From Tigriopus japonicus (Eukaryota > Arthropoda > Copepoda > Harpacticoida > Harpacticidae): a DNA stretch of 64,000 nucleotides. A program made the position numbers and the translations under genes. The notes below the pieces were generated by a model. That model did no database searches, was not told the DNA's origin, and saw only the letters and a list, made by a program, of their open reading frames with translations. Where the stretch lies: positions 13,632,168 to 13,696,167 of the forward strand of contig CM021317.1 in NCBI GenBank assembly GCA_010645155.1, written 5' to 3'. Within the stretch, counting starts at the first letter, position 1. Every line of letters begins with the position of its first letter. This document shows, in pieces, positions 24,128 through 36,047 of this stretch.

Positions 24128-25327
24128 CATGTTCAAGTTTCACTAATTCTACCTAACCCTGTAAGTCACGCGCTTTGAATGTTAAAATGGGCAAAATTCA
24201 TTTGTCGGTGCATTTTAAGGAGTTGCCCATTTCCGTTTATTTTGTCAAAATTTGGAAGGCATGTTGCCCAAAAATCAGTAGTTTTGAATGCCCAAATGCC
24301 AGGTATTTGTAGAGCACTTGCACTTTCAAATTTTTTGAACCACACTAAATTAACCTCTAAAAATCGATGTTTAAATGTTTATTTGCTGCCCTGTAGATGG
24401 ATTTTTGCCCTGCTCTTTCGAAACTGGTTGTTAAGAATAAAGAAGCTCATGGGAAAGAAGCGTCGACACAATCAGGTTGTTTGGCTTTTTAGAGACCTGG
24501 AATAGGTACCCGTGGAACAGTAGACTTAACATTTCCAACTATGTTTGCATGACCGGCAGATTTGTTGCACGTGTATCAACACGTCAATCAATTTTTTGGA
24601 CAAAATCTTGGCGACAAATTTGAGCTCCAAGTCCTTCTTGGCACTTTTGTATTTTGCTTTATTCCCGTATTTTTTGCTTTTGTCACAAGGGTTGCTTGCG
24701 ACAACCTTGGTTAGATCCATAACATTGAGATGATTTACCTCTTTGAAATTTCATGATTTGTTGGATGGATTTGCAATTGCTGGACTTGCAATGTACAAAA
24801 AAAGTGATGCAAAACAAAACATCTTTTTCCAAAGAAAGTATAGAAACATCAAGAAAATGGAAAGTATGAGTTAGATGAAATCTTCAAGGAAACTGTGTGC
24901 CGTTGTCTCCCTAAGAATACACGGGACGTCATCCGCCTCCACTTTGCAGCGAAGTCTTTGGAATATACAAGCTCTATAACTAGAATTTGGTGCGAAGCAA
25001 GCCTTGCTACTTGATTGTAAATGGTTAAAAAATGGACGGAATTGAAGAATTTTTATTTCAGATTTTCAAAAAGGCTTGAGATCCTCACTCTAATCCGCGC
25101 AGAAAAGGACAATTTTGAGATTTCTGAGCTTTACTAAAGTGTTTCTGAGAACTTTGAGGAATATCAGAATTCCCAAGCAAATGACATAGAGTTTTGATGT
25201 TACAAGATAAAATAAAAATTCTTCATTCTTCTATGTTTTGTAATAGCATGTCAAAATAAAATATATATTTTCCTAAAACATACTAAAAATACAATTTTTC
25301 GATTTATGCCTTTTGAATTATGGAAAG
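24128..25327. other. Stretch without recognised genes
   Basis: AT-rich, with no protein-like frame and no terminal repeats resolved. Confidence 0.45.
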
Positions 25328-25335
25328 GTCATGAT

Positions 25336-26452
25336 TAGGGACGGGCAAATAGTGTAAAAAGATTTTTGGTAACATAAAACCATTTTTCTGCACTTTTGCA
25401 CTTTTCACCTTTATTTGCACTTTTTATTTACGTTTTTGGCCAAAATTGACAAATTGTTAAAAAAATGTAGTGGCTTTTGAAATAAATTTTAGTTTCAAGA
25501 TCAAATTTTGAACTAGTCGAAAAAGCTTGCATTTGCAATCAACCATTCTTAGCACCTTGAAGAAATATGCGCATTTCAGACGCAAACCTCACACTTTATT
25601 CACCATCTTGGCTTTAACTATAACATCCTGTTTACTAAACTACAGATTATACAAAGGAATCTCATTGCATGCAACCAACAAATAGCAAACCTAAAGAAAC
25701 TCATGTTATGGTAATGGAAGGATCTACAAACAATGTAGATGTGATGAGACAATGAATGCCACATTTGAAATTGAGTTCTGGTAATTAGGTCATGGGCCAA
25801 ATATTGAAGTAATGTCACTAAAAACATGCTTAAAACACATTAAGGACTATTTTCTTTGAAGCAATTGTTAGGCACACGTGGGTATTTTTCTGTTCAATTT
25901 TCAATGTCCATTTTTGAACAACTTGAAGGACGAAAACGGAGTGATGTAAAGCCATATAAAACAATTGCTAAATATATTTCGGCAATATTTTAGGTACATA
26001 CATCCACGAGACCACCTTAGGAATGAAAAATTCAGAAGATTGTTGACAAGAGTATTTTTCATGACTTTACATACTTTTTGCTAGTGACCTACTTAATAGA
26101 ACTCTATAACTTGTGTGGCATTGTCTCTTCACCTCAAACTAGTCTCAAATGTCTTTAGAACTTGTAAATGACTTCTCCTGCTCAATTAGGAGCCGTGGGT
26201 ACTCCATGAATGACGTTTTAAGTCCAAATGCAAGTTCTTTGCTCTTTTTTGACATTTATTTGCTCTTTTTTGACACTTATTTGCTCTTTTTGACATTTAT
26301 TTGCTCTTTTTTCGACATTTATTTCCTATTTTTTGACATTTATTTGCACTTTCAACATTTTTCTGTACTTTGTTTAGCACTTTTGGGCACATTTTTTTGT
26401 AACTTTTGGTAACTAAAAGGGTAAGATTATTTACACTTTCTGCCCGTCCCTA
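25336..26452. mobile_element. Non-autonomous hAT-like element, TAGGGACGGGC family, copy 1
   Basis: It opens TAGGGACGGGCAAATAGTG and closes CTGCCCGTCCCTA, with an 8-bp duplication differing at one base (GTCATGAT at 25328-25335, GTCATCAT at 26453-26460). Near the right end, units of the form TTGACATTTATTTGCTCTTT repeat about five times. Much of it aligns inverted with the copy at 28928-30560. No transposase is encoded. Confidence 0.85.
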
Positions 26453-26460
26453 GTCATCAT

Positions 26461-27599
26461 ATTAGTAAGTCCTCAATACAAATTTTGTAAAATTCAATCA
26501 GGTTTAAAAAAATCGATTTTGTTCCATTTGACCATGGTCCTTCGAGAAATATCGAATTCTCACAAAATACGAAGACATATCCGTTCAACATTTTTTTTTT
26601 TCAATTTTCATTTGAAACCTAACCGAATGGACTGAAATTAATTGAAACATTGGTTTTCAAAAGTATGCATTATTAGTGTGTATTAAGTTTAACCCGGATT
26701 ACATGGACCCTCTCAAAGTCTTGAGAATAAAATGCTCCCACCAAGATTGAATTGTGTGGATTTTTTGACTCAATTTGATTGTTAATTCCTGGACAAAGGG
26801 ATCTAAGAACTAAAAAGATCAATCAAACCTTATCAAGCACGTAGAGCCTATCCCTGCAATGAAAAGACATGATCCTCTGGTCCTGAAGGACACTTAGCCC
26901 CAGTCCTGTGTGGTCCTGACCTTCTTGAGCCCCAAGACTTGAAACATTTTCAATCAAATCCACAATCCAGGATTTAATCTTCATTTTTTTTCACTTATTT
27001 TGTCTTAAGGACGTCGTGATTGCCTTTGTTCCAATTCCAATCCGGATCAGATGGCTGATCTGATCCAGAACCGTCAAAAGTGCCCTTCAATACTTACAAC
27101 CAACAACATCTCCGACTTGGACTCCATCTTGTTTCAAAATGAGACTATTCTCATTCCTTCATTTTCCTTAGAAATGGTTCCTGCGTCGTGGAGGTGCTGA
27201 AGAGGATGGAAGAGGAGTAACCCTCCCGATATCACCACAGATACTTCTATTTAGCATTGTTTCACTGAAGTTGGACTAATGGGTGAAGCAAGATTCCATC
27301 TATGTATTTTCCTGATTGTTAAGAGGACTAAAATCCTTTGGAGAGCTGAATGACAAAAGTTCATGAGACGAGTAAAAGGAGTGCTGGGACCTCTAAAATC
27401 AAGGCGAAGAACAATTAGTCAATAAATATTAACACAAAAAGTTTGACTGAATTATTTCAAGATGCATGTTCAACAGTTTTACTCGTTAATAAGGAATGAA
27501 TGACATTGTTTCAAAATATAGCCTCGGCCTCATACCATTTTTTCAAAAATCGGAGTTCGTGTCCACCCCTTTCAGGGGTTCCTGTATAATGCCATAAAA
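26461..27599. other. Stretch upstream of the LINE endonuclease frame
   Basis: No gene is recognised. The last part may be the degraded 5' portion (UTR or ORF1) of the LINE that becomes readable at about 27600, but no ORF1 motif is visible. Confidence 0.4.
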
Positions 27600-28927
27600 G
27601 GGCTCTATTTGAACGTGCACTGTCTGATTTCCAAAAAAGACAGCACAAAGGTCAGAGTACTGGAAGAGCTAGCCATTGATAGAGAGATCTCCTTCATTTC
27701 TATCACAGAGACTTGGCTTCGTCCAGGAGTTTTAGATGAAGATGTAGCAATGGCTGGTTTTAGGCTAGTTCGTTGTGATAAAGTACGGCCGGACAATCCC
27801 ATTTTCCCACATGGGGGCGTATGTCTATATGTCAGGAAAGACTTACTTCTTAGTCATGTTCAAATGTCGAATGGAGAAGTTGAAGTTTTGATTTGTCATA
27901 TCAAGGCCCTTGGTCTTACGGTTGTAACAATGTATCGGCCACCTTCTTGTAGCTCTTCTTCATTTCTGTCAGCTCTCCAATTCATTGGAAAGGAGTTGGA
28001 TCGAGAGGTTTGTTCTCGACTCTTTGTTGTTGGCGACTTCAATTTTCCGGCTAGCATTGTTGAGTGGGAGGTTAGTCCGGATGGGTACATTCCCATTTCG
28101 AAAACAGCATCACTGTCTTTCGAAAAATTGGAAGAGTTAGCGATCTTGCGTAATCTCTCTCAACACGTTGGTGTTCCAACCAGAGCAGAGAGTGTTTTGA
28201 CTTAGTTTTTTCCAATGACCCTGATCTGATCCAATATGTCCACGTTGCCCCATGTAGTTTTTCAGATTATCTCATTCTTGAGATAGGGTCAACCATTACT
28301 CAAAAGCCGGCGAGCTCTAGAGTTAAACCTGCTTAAAAGGTGGGCGTGGCCAAGTTTAAGTTCAAAGATGAACACTGGCCCCTTATTGTTGAATTATTAG
28401 GCGAGTTGGACTTGATTTCCATTCTAAAGCAGGAACCATCAATAGATAGAGCTATCAATAAGCTCATTTCACTTTTTGACGAGGTTTGTTTGTCCATTGG
28501 TATTCCAGAAATAGTGGCAAAAGGTAGGCCATTGTCTAGAATTCCAAAGGCTAGGAAGAAGTTGTTCAAACGGAGTTGTCAGCTTGCGAATAGACTTCGA
28601 CGTACTTCAAATCCATTTGTTGTAGCGAGCCTCCAAAGCAAATTGGATGTGGTCCAATCAAAAATTAGGGCCTCCATTGATTCCGATCAGTTAGAGAAGG
28701 AAAGTAGAGTGATCCAGGAGGTTAAGACTAATCCAAAGGCGTTTTTCTCGTTTGCGAATACAAAGAGAAAAATGAAGCATCCTGTAGGACCTTTTGAGGT
28801 CGGCGGTAAAACCGTCAATGATGGTGAGGTTATGGCCAATATGCTTGGAGATCAGTTCTCAAGTGTATTTTCAATTCCAAAAAGGGTAGTCACAGCAGGC
28901 CATGACTGTAGCAATGTTGTTGATGAG

Positions 28928-30560
28928 TAGGGACGGGCAGAAAGTGCAAATAATCTTACCCTTTTAGTTACCAAAAGTTGCAAAAAAATGTGCCCAAAAG
29001 TGCAAAACAAAGTGCAGAAAAATGTTGAAAGTGCAAATAAATGTCAAAAAAGAGCAAATTAATGTCAAAAAAAGAGCAAATAAGTGTCAAAAAAGAGCAA
29101 ATAAATGTCAAAAAAGTGCAAATAAATGTTAAAAAGAGCAAATAACTTGCATTTGGACTTAAAACGTCATTCATGGAGTACCCACGGCTCCTAATTGACC
29201 AGGAGAAGTCATTTACAAGTTCTAAAGACATTTGAGACCAGTTTGAGGTGAAGAGACAATGCCGCACAAGTTAAAGAGTTCTATTAACAAGGTCACTAGC
29301 AAAAAGGATGTAGAGTCATGAAAAATACTCTAGTCAACATATGGCTTTACATCACTCCAATTTTGTCCTTCAAAAATAGACATTCAAAATTGAACAGAAA
29401 AATACCCACGTGTGCCTAACAATTGCTTCAAAGAAAATAGTCCTTAATGTGTTTTAAGCATGTTTTTAGTGGCATTACTTCAATATTTGACCTATGGCCT
29501 AATTACCAGAACTCAATTTCAAATGTGGCATTCATTGTCTCATCACATCAAAACTGTTCTCAAATACTTTTGGAACTTAAAAGTAATATCTTCGAGTCAA
29601 TTAAACAATGTGTACTGCTACATTGATGTGTCCTTAGCTTGATGATTTTAAGTTTAAAACGGACGGCCCTTTTTAGAAATAGCGATCTTTGTAGGCAGCA
29701 AACCTAATTCTGCAATCTATACTGTTAGTAGATCCTTCCATTACCAAAACATGAGTTTCTTTAGGTTTGGTATTTGTTGGTTGCATGCAATGAGATTCTT
29801 TTGTCTAATCTTTAGTTTAGTAAACAGGATGTTATAGTTAAAGCAAGATGGTGAATAAAGTGTGAGGTTTGCGTCTGAAATGCACATATTTCTTCAAGGT
29901 GCTAAGAATGGTTGATTGCAAATGCAAGCTTTTTCGACTAGTTCAAAATTTGATCTTGAAACTAAAAATTCTAAAAAAGAGAATGTGAACTAAATATATC
30001 AGTGTAACAATTTCCCCCCATAAGTGGAGACAAACAAAAGGGAGGTAAAAGCTCAAAGTCAATCACATGTTGGTTACATATTGATACTCATTTTACAATT
30101 GTCATCTTAAGTATGCAAAAGTAAATTATCCTAACCAGAACATTAGTTTTAAGTAAAGTCACTTGACGTAACTGTCTTTGTTGATTTATACGCACTTATT
30201 TCTTGACTAGGTTTAACAAACCACCCCACCCAGCACTTGCTTATCTTCTCATTTTGGCTACCCTACTGTTCCTCTGCACTTCGGCCTAGCTGACCAGCAC
30301 AGATATGAGGAGAAAAGGGCTAGATTTCACTAGATTTGGAATTGTTCACAACCTCTATTGCAAATGCAAGCTTTTTCGACTAGTTCAAAATTTGATCTTG
30401 AAACTAAAAATTCTTTCAAAAGCCACTACATTTTCTTAACAATTTGTCAATTTTGGCCAAAAACGTAAATAAAAAGTGCAAATAAAGGTGAAAAGTGCAA
30501 AAGTGCGGAAAAATGGGTTAATGTTACCAAAAATCTTTTTACCATATTTGCCCGTCCCTA
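28928..30560. mobile_element. Non-autonomous hAT-like element, TAGGGACGGGC family, copy 2, inside the LINE
   Basis: It opens TAGGGACGGGCAGAAAGTG and closes TTTGCCCGTCCCTA. It is flanked by the exact 8-bp duplication TTGATGAG at 28920-28927 and 30561-30568, so it inserted into the LINE. Near its left end TGTCAAAAAAGAGCAAATAA-like units repeat. A 376-bp repeat has inserted into it at about 29980-30355. No transposase is encoded. Confidence 0.92.
29980..30355. mobile_element. 376-bp dispersed repeat, copy 1, flanked by a 58-bp duplication
   Basis: It is nearly identical to 42455-42830, from AGAATGTGAACTAAATATAT to TTGTTCACAACCTC. Here the host sequence on both sides is a 58-bp direct repeat (29915-29972 and 30357-30414, beginning ATTGCAAATGCAAGC). 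The related element at 25336 has this 58-bp sequence only once. Its class is unknown. Confidence 0.75.
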
Positions 30561-31326
30561 TTGATGAGACTGGCATTGATAGTCAGGATAATCGATTGGA
30601 GGATCTGGTAGTCACAGATCAAGATGCTTTTTGAGGCCATCAAGAGCTTAAAGCTCTCAAGTTCTCCTGGACCTGATGGTGTGACATCTCAGTTTCTAAT
30701 GAAATGTTCACAGATTCTTGCCCCGGTTTTATCCTACTTGATGCGTTGCATCTTAGATCAGGGCAAGTTTCCCTCCTCTCTAAAAGTAGCTCATGTCGTT
30801 CCAATTTTTAAGGGCTGAGATAAGTCACTCCCTAGTAATTATACGCCCATTTCTCTGACCTCCAGCGTTGCAAAGGTTTTTGAGAAGATTATGAAGTCCA
30901 AGCTTGTAGATTATTTGGAAGTCCATGATTTAATTCCTTCTGGACAGCATGGGTTTCGAGCTCATTTTAGTACAGTAACCCAATTGGTTGATCATATTGA
31001 GCAAATCATTGAAGGGCTCGAAAGCCATGAGTCAGTTGATGTAGTCTATCTTGACTTTGCCAAGGCCTTCGATAAGGTAGATCATGGTCTTATGCTCGAT
31101 CAACTCAAAGAGTTAGGGGTCCAGGGTAAGGTCCTGACTTGGATTGGTAGTTTTATAAGCGAAAGAAAGCAAATAGTTAAAGTCGAAGGATCTTTTAGCG
31201 GGATGTACGGTATGATGTCAAGTCAGGTGTTCCGCAAGGTTCCATTTTAGGTCCGCTCTTGTTTATTCTCTTTATTGCTCCTCTCCAGAAGTTTAGAACA
31301 AAAGCCAGTATTTCTTCATATGCCGA

Positions 31327-31450
31327 TAACAGTTGTGCTTGGTAATAATTTTTGTTATCTATTCCTTTTGTTAACGGATTTTCAATCGGTACACATAACG
31401 CTAAAGGTTTCTCAAGTGAGAGTTTTAAATAATACTGCTATTGGTAATGC
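31327..31450 (+). repeat. Relic of the 3' flank of a glycine-rich gene
   Basis: From TTGTGCTTGGTAATAATTTT through ACTGCTATTGG this matches the sequence directly after the poly(A) signals of G1 and G2. No coding part remains. It abuts the truncated LINE at YADN. Confidence 0.75.
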
Positions 31451-31477
31451 TCGGCCCATATTGAGAAATCATTTGAA

Positions 31478-31745
31478 TGGATGAATGTAATTGGACAAAT
31501 TCAGCTGGAGGTTCTGGGTCCAAAATGGCTAGGGATGTGTCAGAGTCGACACTAACCCGCCAAAAACTAATTAAAAATTCTCAAGCCCTATTTGTATTCC
31601 CTGTTTTGACAATTAATCAAAATTTGATTTTTTCCCTCACGTAGCAAACAATTAAACTATGAAATGCTCTTGCCTAGTTTTGATCCATCCCTAGCCAGTT
31701 TGGCCCCCAAATCCCAAGCTCTATTAGTCCGACTACACTCATCCA
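31478..31745. mobile_element. MITE of the GAGTGTA family, copy 2 (in copy A)
   Basis: The left end GGATGAATGTAATTGGACAA is an imperfect inverted match of the right end, which closes CGACTACACTCATCC. It is shared with 50715-50983, so it predates the duplication. Confidence 0.65.
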
Positions 31746-31803
31746 TTAAGCGGATATTCAAAAAGTTTAAAACCCTGGAAATTATCGCTATTTTACATTT
31801 ACA

Positions 31804-32102
31804 TAACTGATGGGTTTTGAGTTGGATTTTTGGCCGAGTTTTGCCACTTTGGATTTTAAGGTCAAAAAGTTGACCCCCAACTAATCTTCTCAACTAGAGA
31901 CGTCATAAAATATGGCAGCACTGCCAACTCGAAATCCAAAATTATAGCTACTGATGGAACTCGAAATCGAACTAGTTCGAGTGTTGCCAAATTGGTCCCT
32001 GTTTAGGTCTTTTTGAAAACGTTCAATACAACCTGCCCTAATCAACAATGATGAACTTCCGAGTAAAAAATGGCAGCACTCCCGGTTCGAAACCCATCAC
32101 TA
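31804..32102. mobile_element. TAGTGATG MITE inserted in copy A only
   Basis: It opens TAACTGATGGGTTTTGAGTT and closes GAAACCCATCACTA. It is flanked by ATTTACA at 31797-31803 and 32103-32109. Copy B has the empty site (one ATTTACA in TTTTACATTTACACCTGG near 51030-51045), so the insertion followed the duplication or was precisely lost in B. Relatives lie at 45256-45563 and within 39411-40238. Confidence 0.85.
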
Positions 32103-32109
32103 ATTTACA

Positions 32110-34126
32110 CCTGGTTTTTAATATGCTCAGTCTATTAGGTAGAAAATGAGTTCCATGAAACCATACATTTTTAGAAGGAAGCAATAAAAATTCTTTCATT
32201 TCTCTTAATGAGAAATATTTTTATATTTTGATATAACTATATGGAATCAATTGAACAAATATGCATCTTTTTTTTTTTGGATCACTATGATTAAAAAAGT
32301 TCACTTGAACAATCTTTGTGCATATCCCATAGGAGATTTGTGGTTGAAATTGTATTGGAGCACTAAAATAGGTAGTATTCTAGGCTGTACTAGTTAAATC
32401 AGAAAACCGTAGATATAGAAAGAATTTCATTTTTCTATTTTAAATTCTTCATCTACAAGTGGCTTTAAGTACTTTAGATAAAAAAATTGATAGACAAAAG
32501 AGAAGAGGAGAGTATGATTGAAGTAAAATTTTGCGAAGGTTGTGTGGACCACAACCTCGGCAAGGTTGGGGATGGTATTCCACAGACACGGAGATATCCT
32601 ATCACGTTCTAAATCTTATCTGAGCAGAGGCAATAAAATGAACAAAAAGTTTGTTGGATTTCTCTCCCCTTAGTAGTCATGTGATATTGTATGATCTTCT
32701 CTTTTATATATCCCGCCATCTACCCTACTCCCATAGTACTTGCTCTTCTACCTCACTCCTACTCCCCAATGTTCGATCTGTCTTCTTCTCTTTCCCTTCC
32801 AATACCTATTTCACTTCTTCATCATACTTCTGCCAATATACACGATATCCCCGAATCCATACTTCCGACTCACACCTTCATTCCTCCACAGATATATTTC
32901 CACTTTTTTGAGTCCTGAAAGTGAGTATTCAATGCTGTAAATGAACACCACACAAACAAGAAAATGTCAGTATGTAAAATTATGATTTTGAGCCTGAATC
33001 CGTGGTGCGGTCTGAAATGTCTTTTTAAATTGGCAAGTCTACTAGTGAATGATTTTGGCCAAACATTGTCCCAAAAAGCCCACTGTCTACAATCATCAAA
33101 ACATACCATAAGAATAGGACTGATAGGAACTGTTGGAAGAAAGTGTGGAAAAGCTCAAAGTTGACCCTCAATTTAATGGTGAGAAATAGGAATAAATCCA
33201 CCCCACAGTGTTTGTTTCATAAGAATTCGGCCTTATTGATGATGTGTTTGATGTAAAAATTGTAAAATGTAAAAATTGTAGCTCTGGGGTACTTCAGGAT
33301 CCTATTGATGACTTTAAAACCTTTTGTCCTCCCGGAAAAAATTATCTCATGGCCTTTCTGCCCTTAGTAGATGATATTGAAATGTTTTTCTCGTGCTACA
33401 AGCAAACTTTGCTTATCAATTGAAAACGCAGTCAGCATTGATATACGTCAAGATTCGACCATGTCAATGTCCCCTTTGAAGTACAATGCAAATAATCACG
33501 AATGAATAGCAAACTTGAAAAGATGTGCACCAATATGTTTTGAAAGCTTATTGTGCTTGAGGGATAAACTGCCACAGGGTGATATAGGGCTCGGAAAAAG
33601 TTGATGTTTTGTTGTGGAGCAAAAATCCCGAACGTATCACAAAGTAGAAGTCAGCTAGCCGATGATTGACGAGCGTGATCGTCAGCTGACCTAACTCCTA
33701 GAAACGTCTGGGATTTCTGCTCCACAACAAAACAGCAACTTTATCTGAGCCCTAGATCAATCAAAAATAAGAATCACATTCAAATCCGACGAGAGGACTA
33801 CGAGACGAAATTAAAATTTTGATGCTCACAACTTTCAATTTCTGCACGGCAAACCCAGTAGAATAACAAAAAATATAATCATCTTGGTCATGTGTAGGTA
33901 TTACAAGAAATGATGAACACAGAGTGATATAATATCTCCGTGGTCCAGTCATCACCGCTCAAAAATTCTGTAACAAAGGCAAATCTCAGGGTGATTAAAG
34001 ACTCCAGACTCCGATTCTCGTTCGGTGATTATTGGACATTAGTGGTAAAAATGCGCACCTTTCAGAAAGCAAAGGCAAATCTCATTAAAAAGTATTTTCT
34101 TACATAATAGCGGTAACTTTGGACTA
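32110..34126. other. Non-coding upstream zone of glycine-rich gene A
   Basis: It is collinear with 51040-52895 in copy B and, more loosely, with 45660-47030 before G2. A ~225-bp CT/AT-rich segment (about 32681-32905) is present here but not in B. An inverted pair is built around TTGTTGTGGAGCAAAAATCCC (about 33610) and GGGATTTCTGCTCCACAACA (about 33710). Open frames in this zone look spurious. Confidence 0.6.
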
Positions 34127-34221
34127 TTTTTGACAACCCTGTTTTGGTGTCATCTTGAAAAGCCCATACTTTTTAAAGACATGCCAAACCATCTGTGGAA
34201 ATCAAGTAATGTATATAAAAG
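34127..34221 (+). promoter_or_regulatory. Conserved promoter of glycine-rich gene A, now displaced
   Basis: TTTTTGACAACCCTGT (34127-34142), CCAAACCATCTGTGG (34184-34198, with a CATCTG E-box-type core) and the TATA box TATATAAAAG (34212-34221) match the same blocks in B and G2. In those genes the TATA box lies about 50 bp before the start codon; here it lies about 835 bp before it because of an insertion. Confidence 0.75.
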
Positions 34222-34242
34222 CAGAGAATGCTAGAATACAAT

Positions 34243-35026
34243 GACGAACATTACCCGTGACGTCACTTCAGAGCATTCAGGATCAGAATTTCTTATTGCG
34301 TTGGAAGTATTAAGTTACATGATATTTTTTCAATCGTATTGTTATTTGTGTCAAAGAAAATATGATCCACGTGTGTTGCACACTATTATCAATGTTATTT
34401 AAGCATTGAATCCCTATTTTTATGTTTGCCGATCTGAACATTTTCATTTCTGCTGCCCTGAATTTTATGCCTTCTCTCAGCACGAGGAGAGGAAGACGGT
34501 CGGACGGTCGTTCTCCTTGATCAGTAAAATCAGGAACGCTGCCAACAGCGACAAGACGGTCTATTTAAAGGAAAACATAGTTTTTTGTCGGTCTATTTCC
34601 ATGAATATTTTATGGGGCAATCTGGTTACACAATGACTTGGCGACTTAAAAACATGTCATTTTGCAACATGAAATAGAATTTTGAATAAACCATACTCAT
34701 AAATGCACCAAGTGTATCTGTTGACCTTTTCTTCAATTCTTCGACAGCATACCTGATACGTCGAGTCTTGACTCAGGACTGATGAAGTGTTTCTCACTTG
34801 ACCACATCAAACTTAAAATTTTTTGAAGTATAGTCATGAAGTTGGAAAATTCAGCAGGCTTTCAAGATGTATCAGCAAGACGAAATATCAAGCATAATAT
34901 TTGATTGAAACTAGAATCGTTAGGCTTTTGTGAAAGTAAGAAACCGAACTTTGGCCAAATTTTGATTAAAGCTAATTTGGCCTTGATGGCAAAACTGATC
35001 GGAGGGCTCCGGTAATGACCCTTATC
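34243..35026. mobile_element. ~784-bp insertion between TATA box and coding exon of gene A
   Basis: Copy B reads straight from AGAATACAAT into the 5' leader (TTCTCCTTGAACGCC). Here those parts are separated by this segment. Its left start (ACATTACCCGTGACGTCAC) and right end (CTCCGGTAATGACCC) share only a short inverted ATTACC core. No target duplication or protein was recognised, so the class is unknown and the exact ends may be off by several bases. Confidence 0.7.
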
Positions 35027-35046
35027 CTTCTCCTTGAACGCCAAAC

Positions 35047-35942
35047 ATGAAGTTTTCGGTTGTGTGTTTGATCGTGATTTTTTCAAGTAAGTCAGGTTGC
35101 ATCGTTGAAGATGCAACATTCCGACCTGAAGAAATGTGTAGAGCGTAGAGCGTATAAAATTATCCTGATCTTTGTACTTCTAGAAAAAAAAAATTGGTCT
35201 ATTTGTATTATCCACCTTACTTTAAATAAGTAAATAGTAAAATAACTTTAAAAAATATATTATAAATAAATGACGTAAATTTTTACCTATTTTTCTTACA
35301 GCTTTGGGATGTTCCAACAACTTGGCAAACTCCCAAGGGGATCTATTGGATAGAGGCGGTTTCAGACGAGGTGGGGGTGGAAGAAGTTATTCCAAAGGAG
35401 GAGGTGGAGGAGGCTTTTCTCACAGTGGAGGCTACTCAAATGGTGGAAGAAGTTTCGCTCGTGGTGGTGGATATTCCAATGGCGGAGGAGGCTTCTCAAA
35501 CACTGGTGGATATTCCAAAGGCGGAGGTTTCTCACATGGCGGAGGATATTCCAAGGGTGGAGGAGGCTTTTCAAACGGTGGTGGATATTCTAATGGCGGA
35601 GGAGGCTTTTCAAATAGTGGCGGATATTCCAATGGCGGAGGAGGCTTTTCAAAAGGTGGTGGATATTCCAGCGGCGGAGGAGGTTTTTCAAAAGGTGGTG
35701 GATATTCCAATGGCGGAGGAGGTTTTTCAAAAGGTGGTGGATATTTCAATGGCGGAGGAGGCTTCTCAAACGTGGGTGGATATTCCAGCGGCGGAGGAGG
35801 CTTTTCAAAAGGTGGTGGATATTCCAACGGCGGAGGAGGCTTCTCAAACGGTGGTGGATATTCAGGTGGTGGAGGAAGCTTTTCTCATGGTGGCGGAGGG
35901 AAAGGTTTTCATACTACCTCTTATGGCTACAATAGATATTAA
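35047..35942 (+). CDS. Secreted glycine-rich repeat protein, copy A
   Basis: Two exons, 35047-35086 and 35302-35942, are joined in phase 1 over a 215-bp intron. The product is 226 residues. Residues 1-20 form a signal peptide ([13 protein letters not shown], then TLGC). Next comes [11 protein letters not shown], an Arg/Gly start ([14 protein letters not shown]), and a core of about a dozen 13-residue repeats of the type [13 protein letters not shown] with S/K/N/H variation. The tail is [13 protein letters not shown]. After cleavage it has no Cys and should be a flexible, Gly/Ser/Tyr-rich extracellular protein like adhesive, silk-like or cuticular proteins; that role is inferred from composition only. 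It has about seven more repeats than copy B. The promoter is interrupted by the insertion at 34243-35026, so expression is uncertain. I recognise no named family. Confidence 0.85.
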
Positions 35943-36041
35943 TTGTTCCGCTTGAATTAGTTATTTCGAAATGGATGTGAAAATGATAGCCGGAGTTGTT
36001 TCTGTAAATGTGAGCAACAAATTCTTTCGTTTTCAATTGTG

Positions 36042-36047
36042 AATAAA
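36042..36047 (+). terminator. Poly(A) signal of glycine-rich gene A
   Basis: AATAAA lies 99 bp after the stop and is directly followed by ATTGTGCTTGG, the word that follows the signal in all family members. Confidence 0.75.

Larger units (their letters stand above)
27600..31326 (+). pseudogene. Non-LTR retrotransposon with AP-endonuclease and reverse transcriptase, broken and interrupted
   Basis: The first frame (to 28205) is an apurinic-type endonuclease: ITETWL holds the catalytic Glu, and RLFVVGDFNFP carries the Asp and Asn. A frame change at about 28200 leads to the linker (28340-28927). A hAT-like element then interrupts at 28928-30560. The reverse transcriptase follows: SSSPGPDGVTSQFLMKC, a TGA at 30816-30818, SVAKVFEKIMKSKL, QHGFRAHFST, and motif A as VVYLDFAKAFDKVDHG. 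A frameshift disrupts motif B near 31235-31260. The frame fades at YADN (about 31320), where the sequence switches to a glycine-rich-gene 3' flank, so the C-terminal part and tail are missing. Motifs place it in the CR1/L2/Daphne-like group. It is not functional. Confidence 0.9.

Noticed and set aside
35371..35955. Long alternative frames over the glycine-rich repeats, including - strand Pro-rich frames
   Set aside because: They are shadows of a triplet-based tandem repeat. Only the Gly frame has the signal-peptide exon and splice sites.
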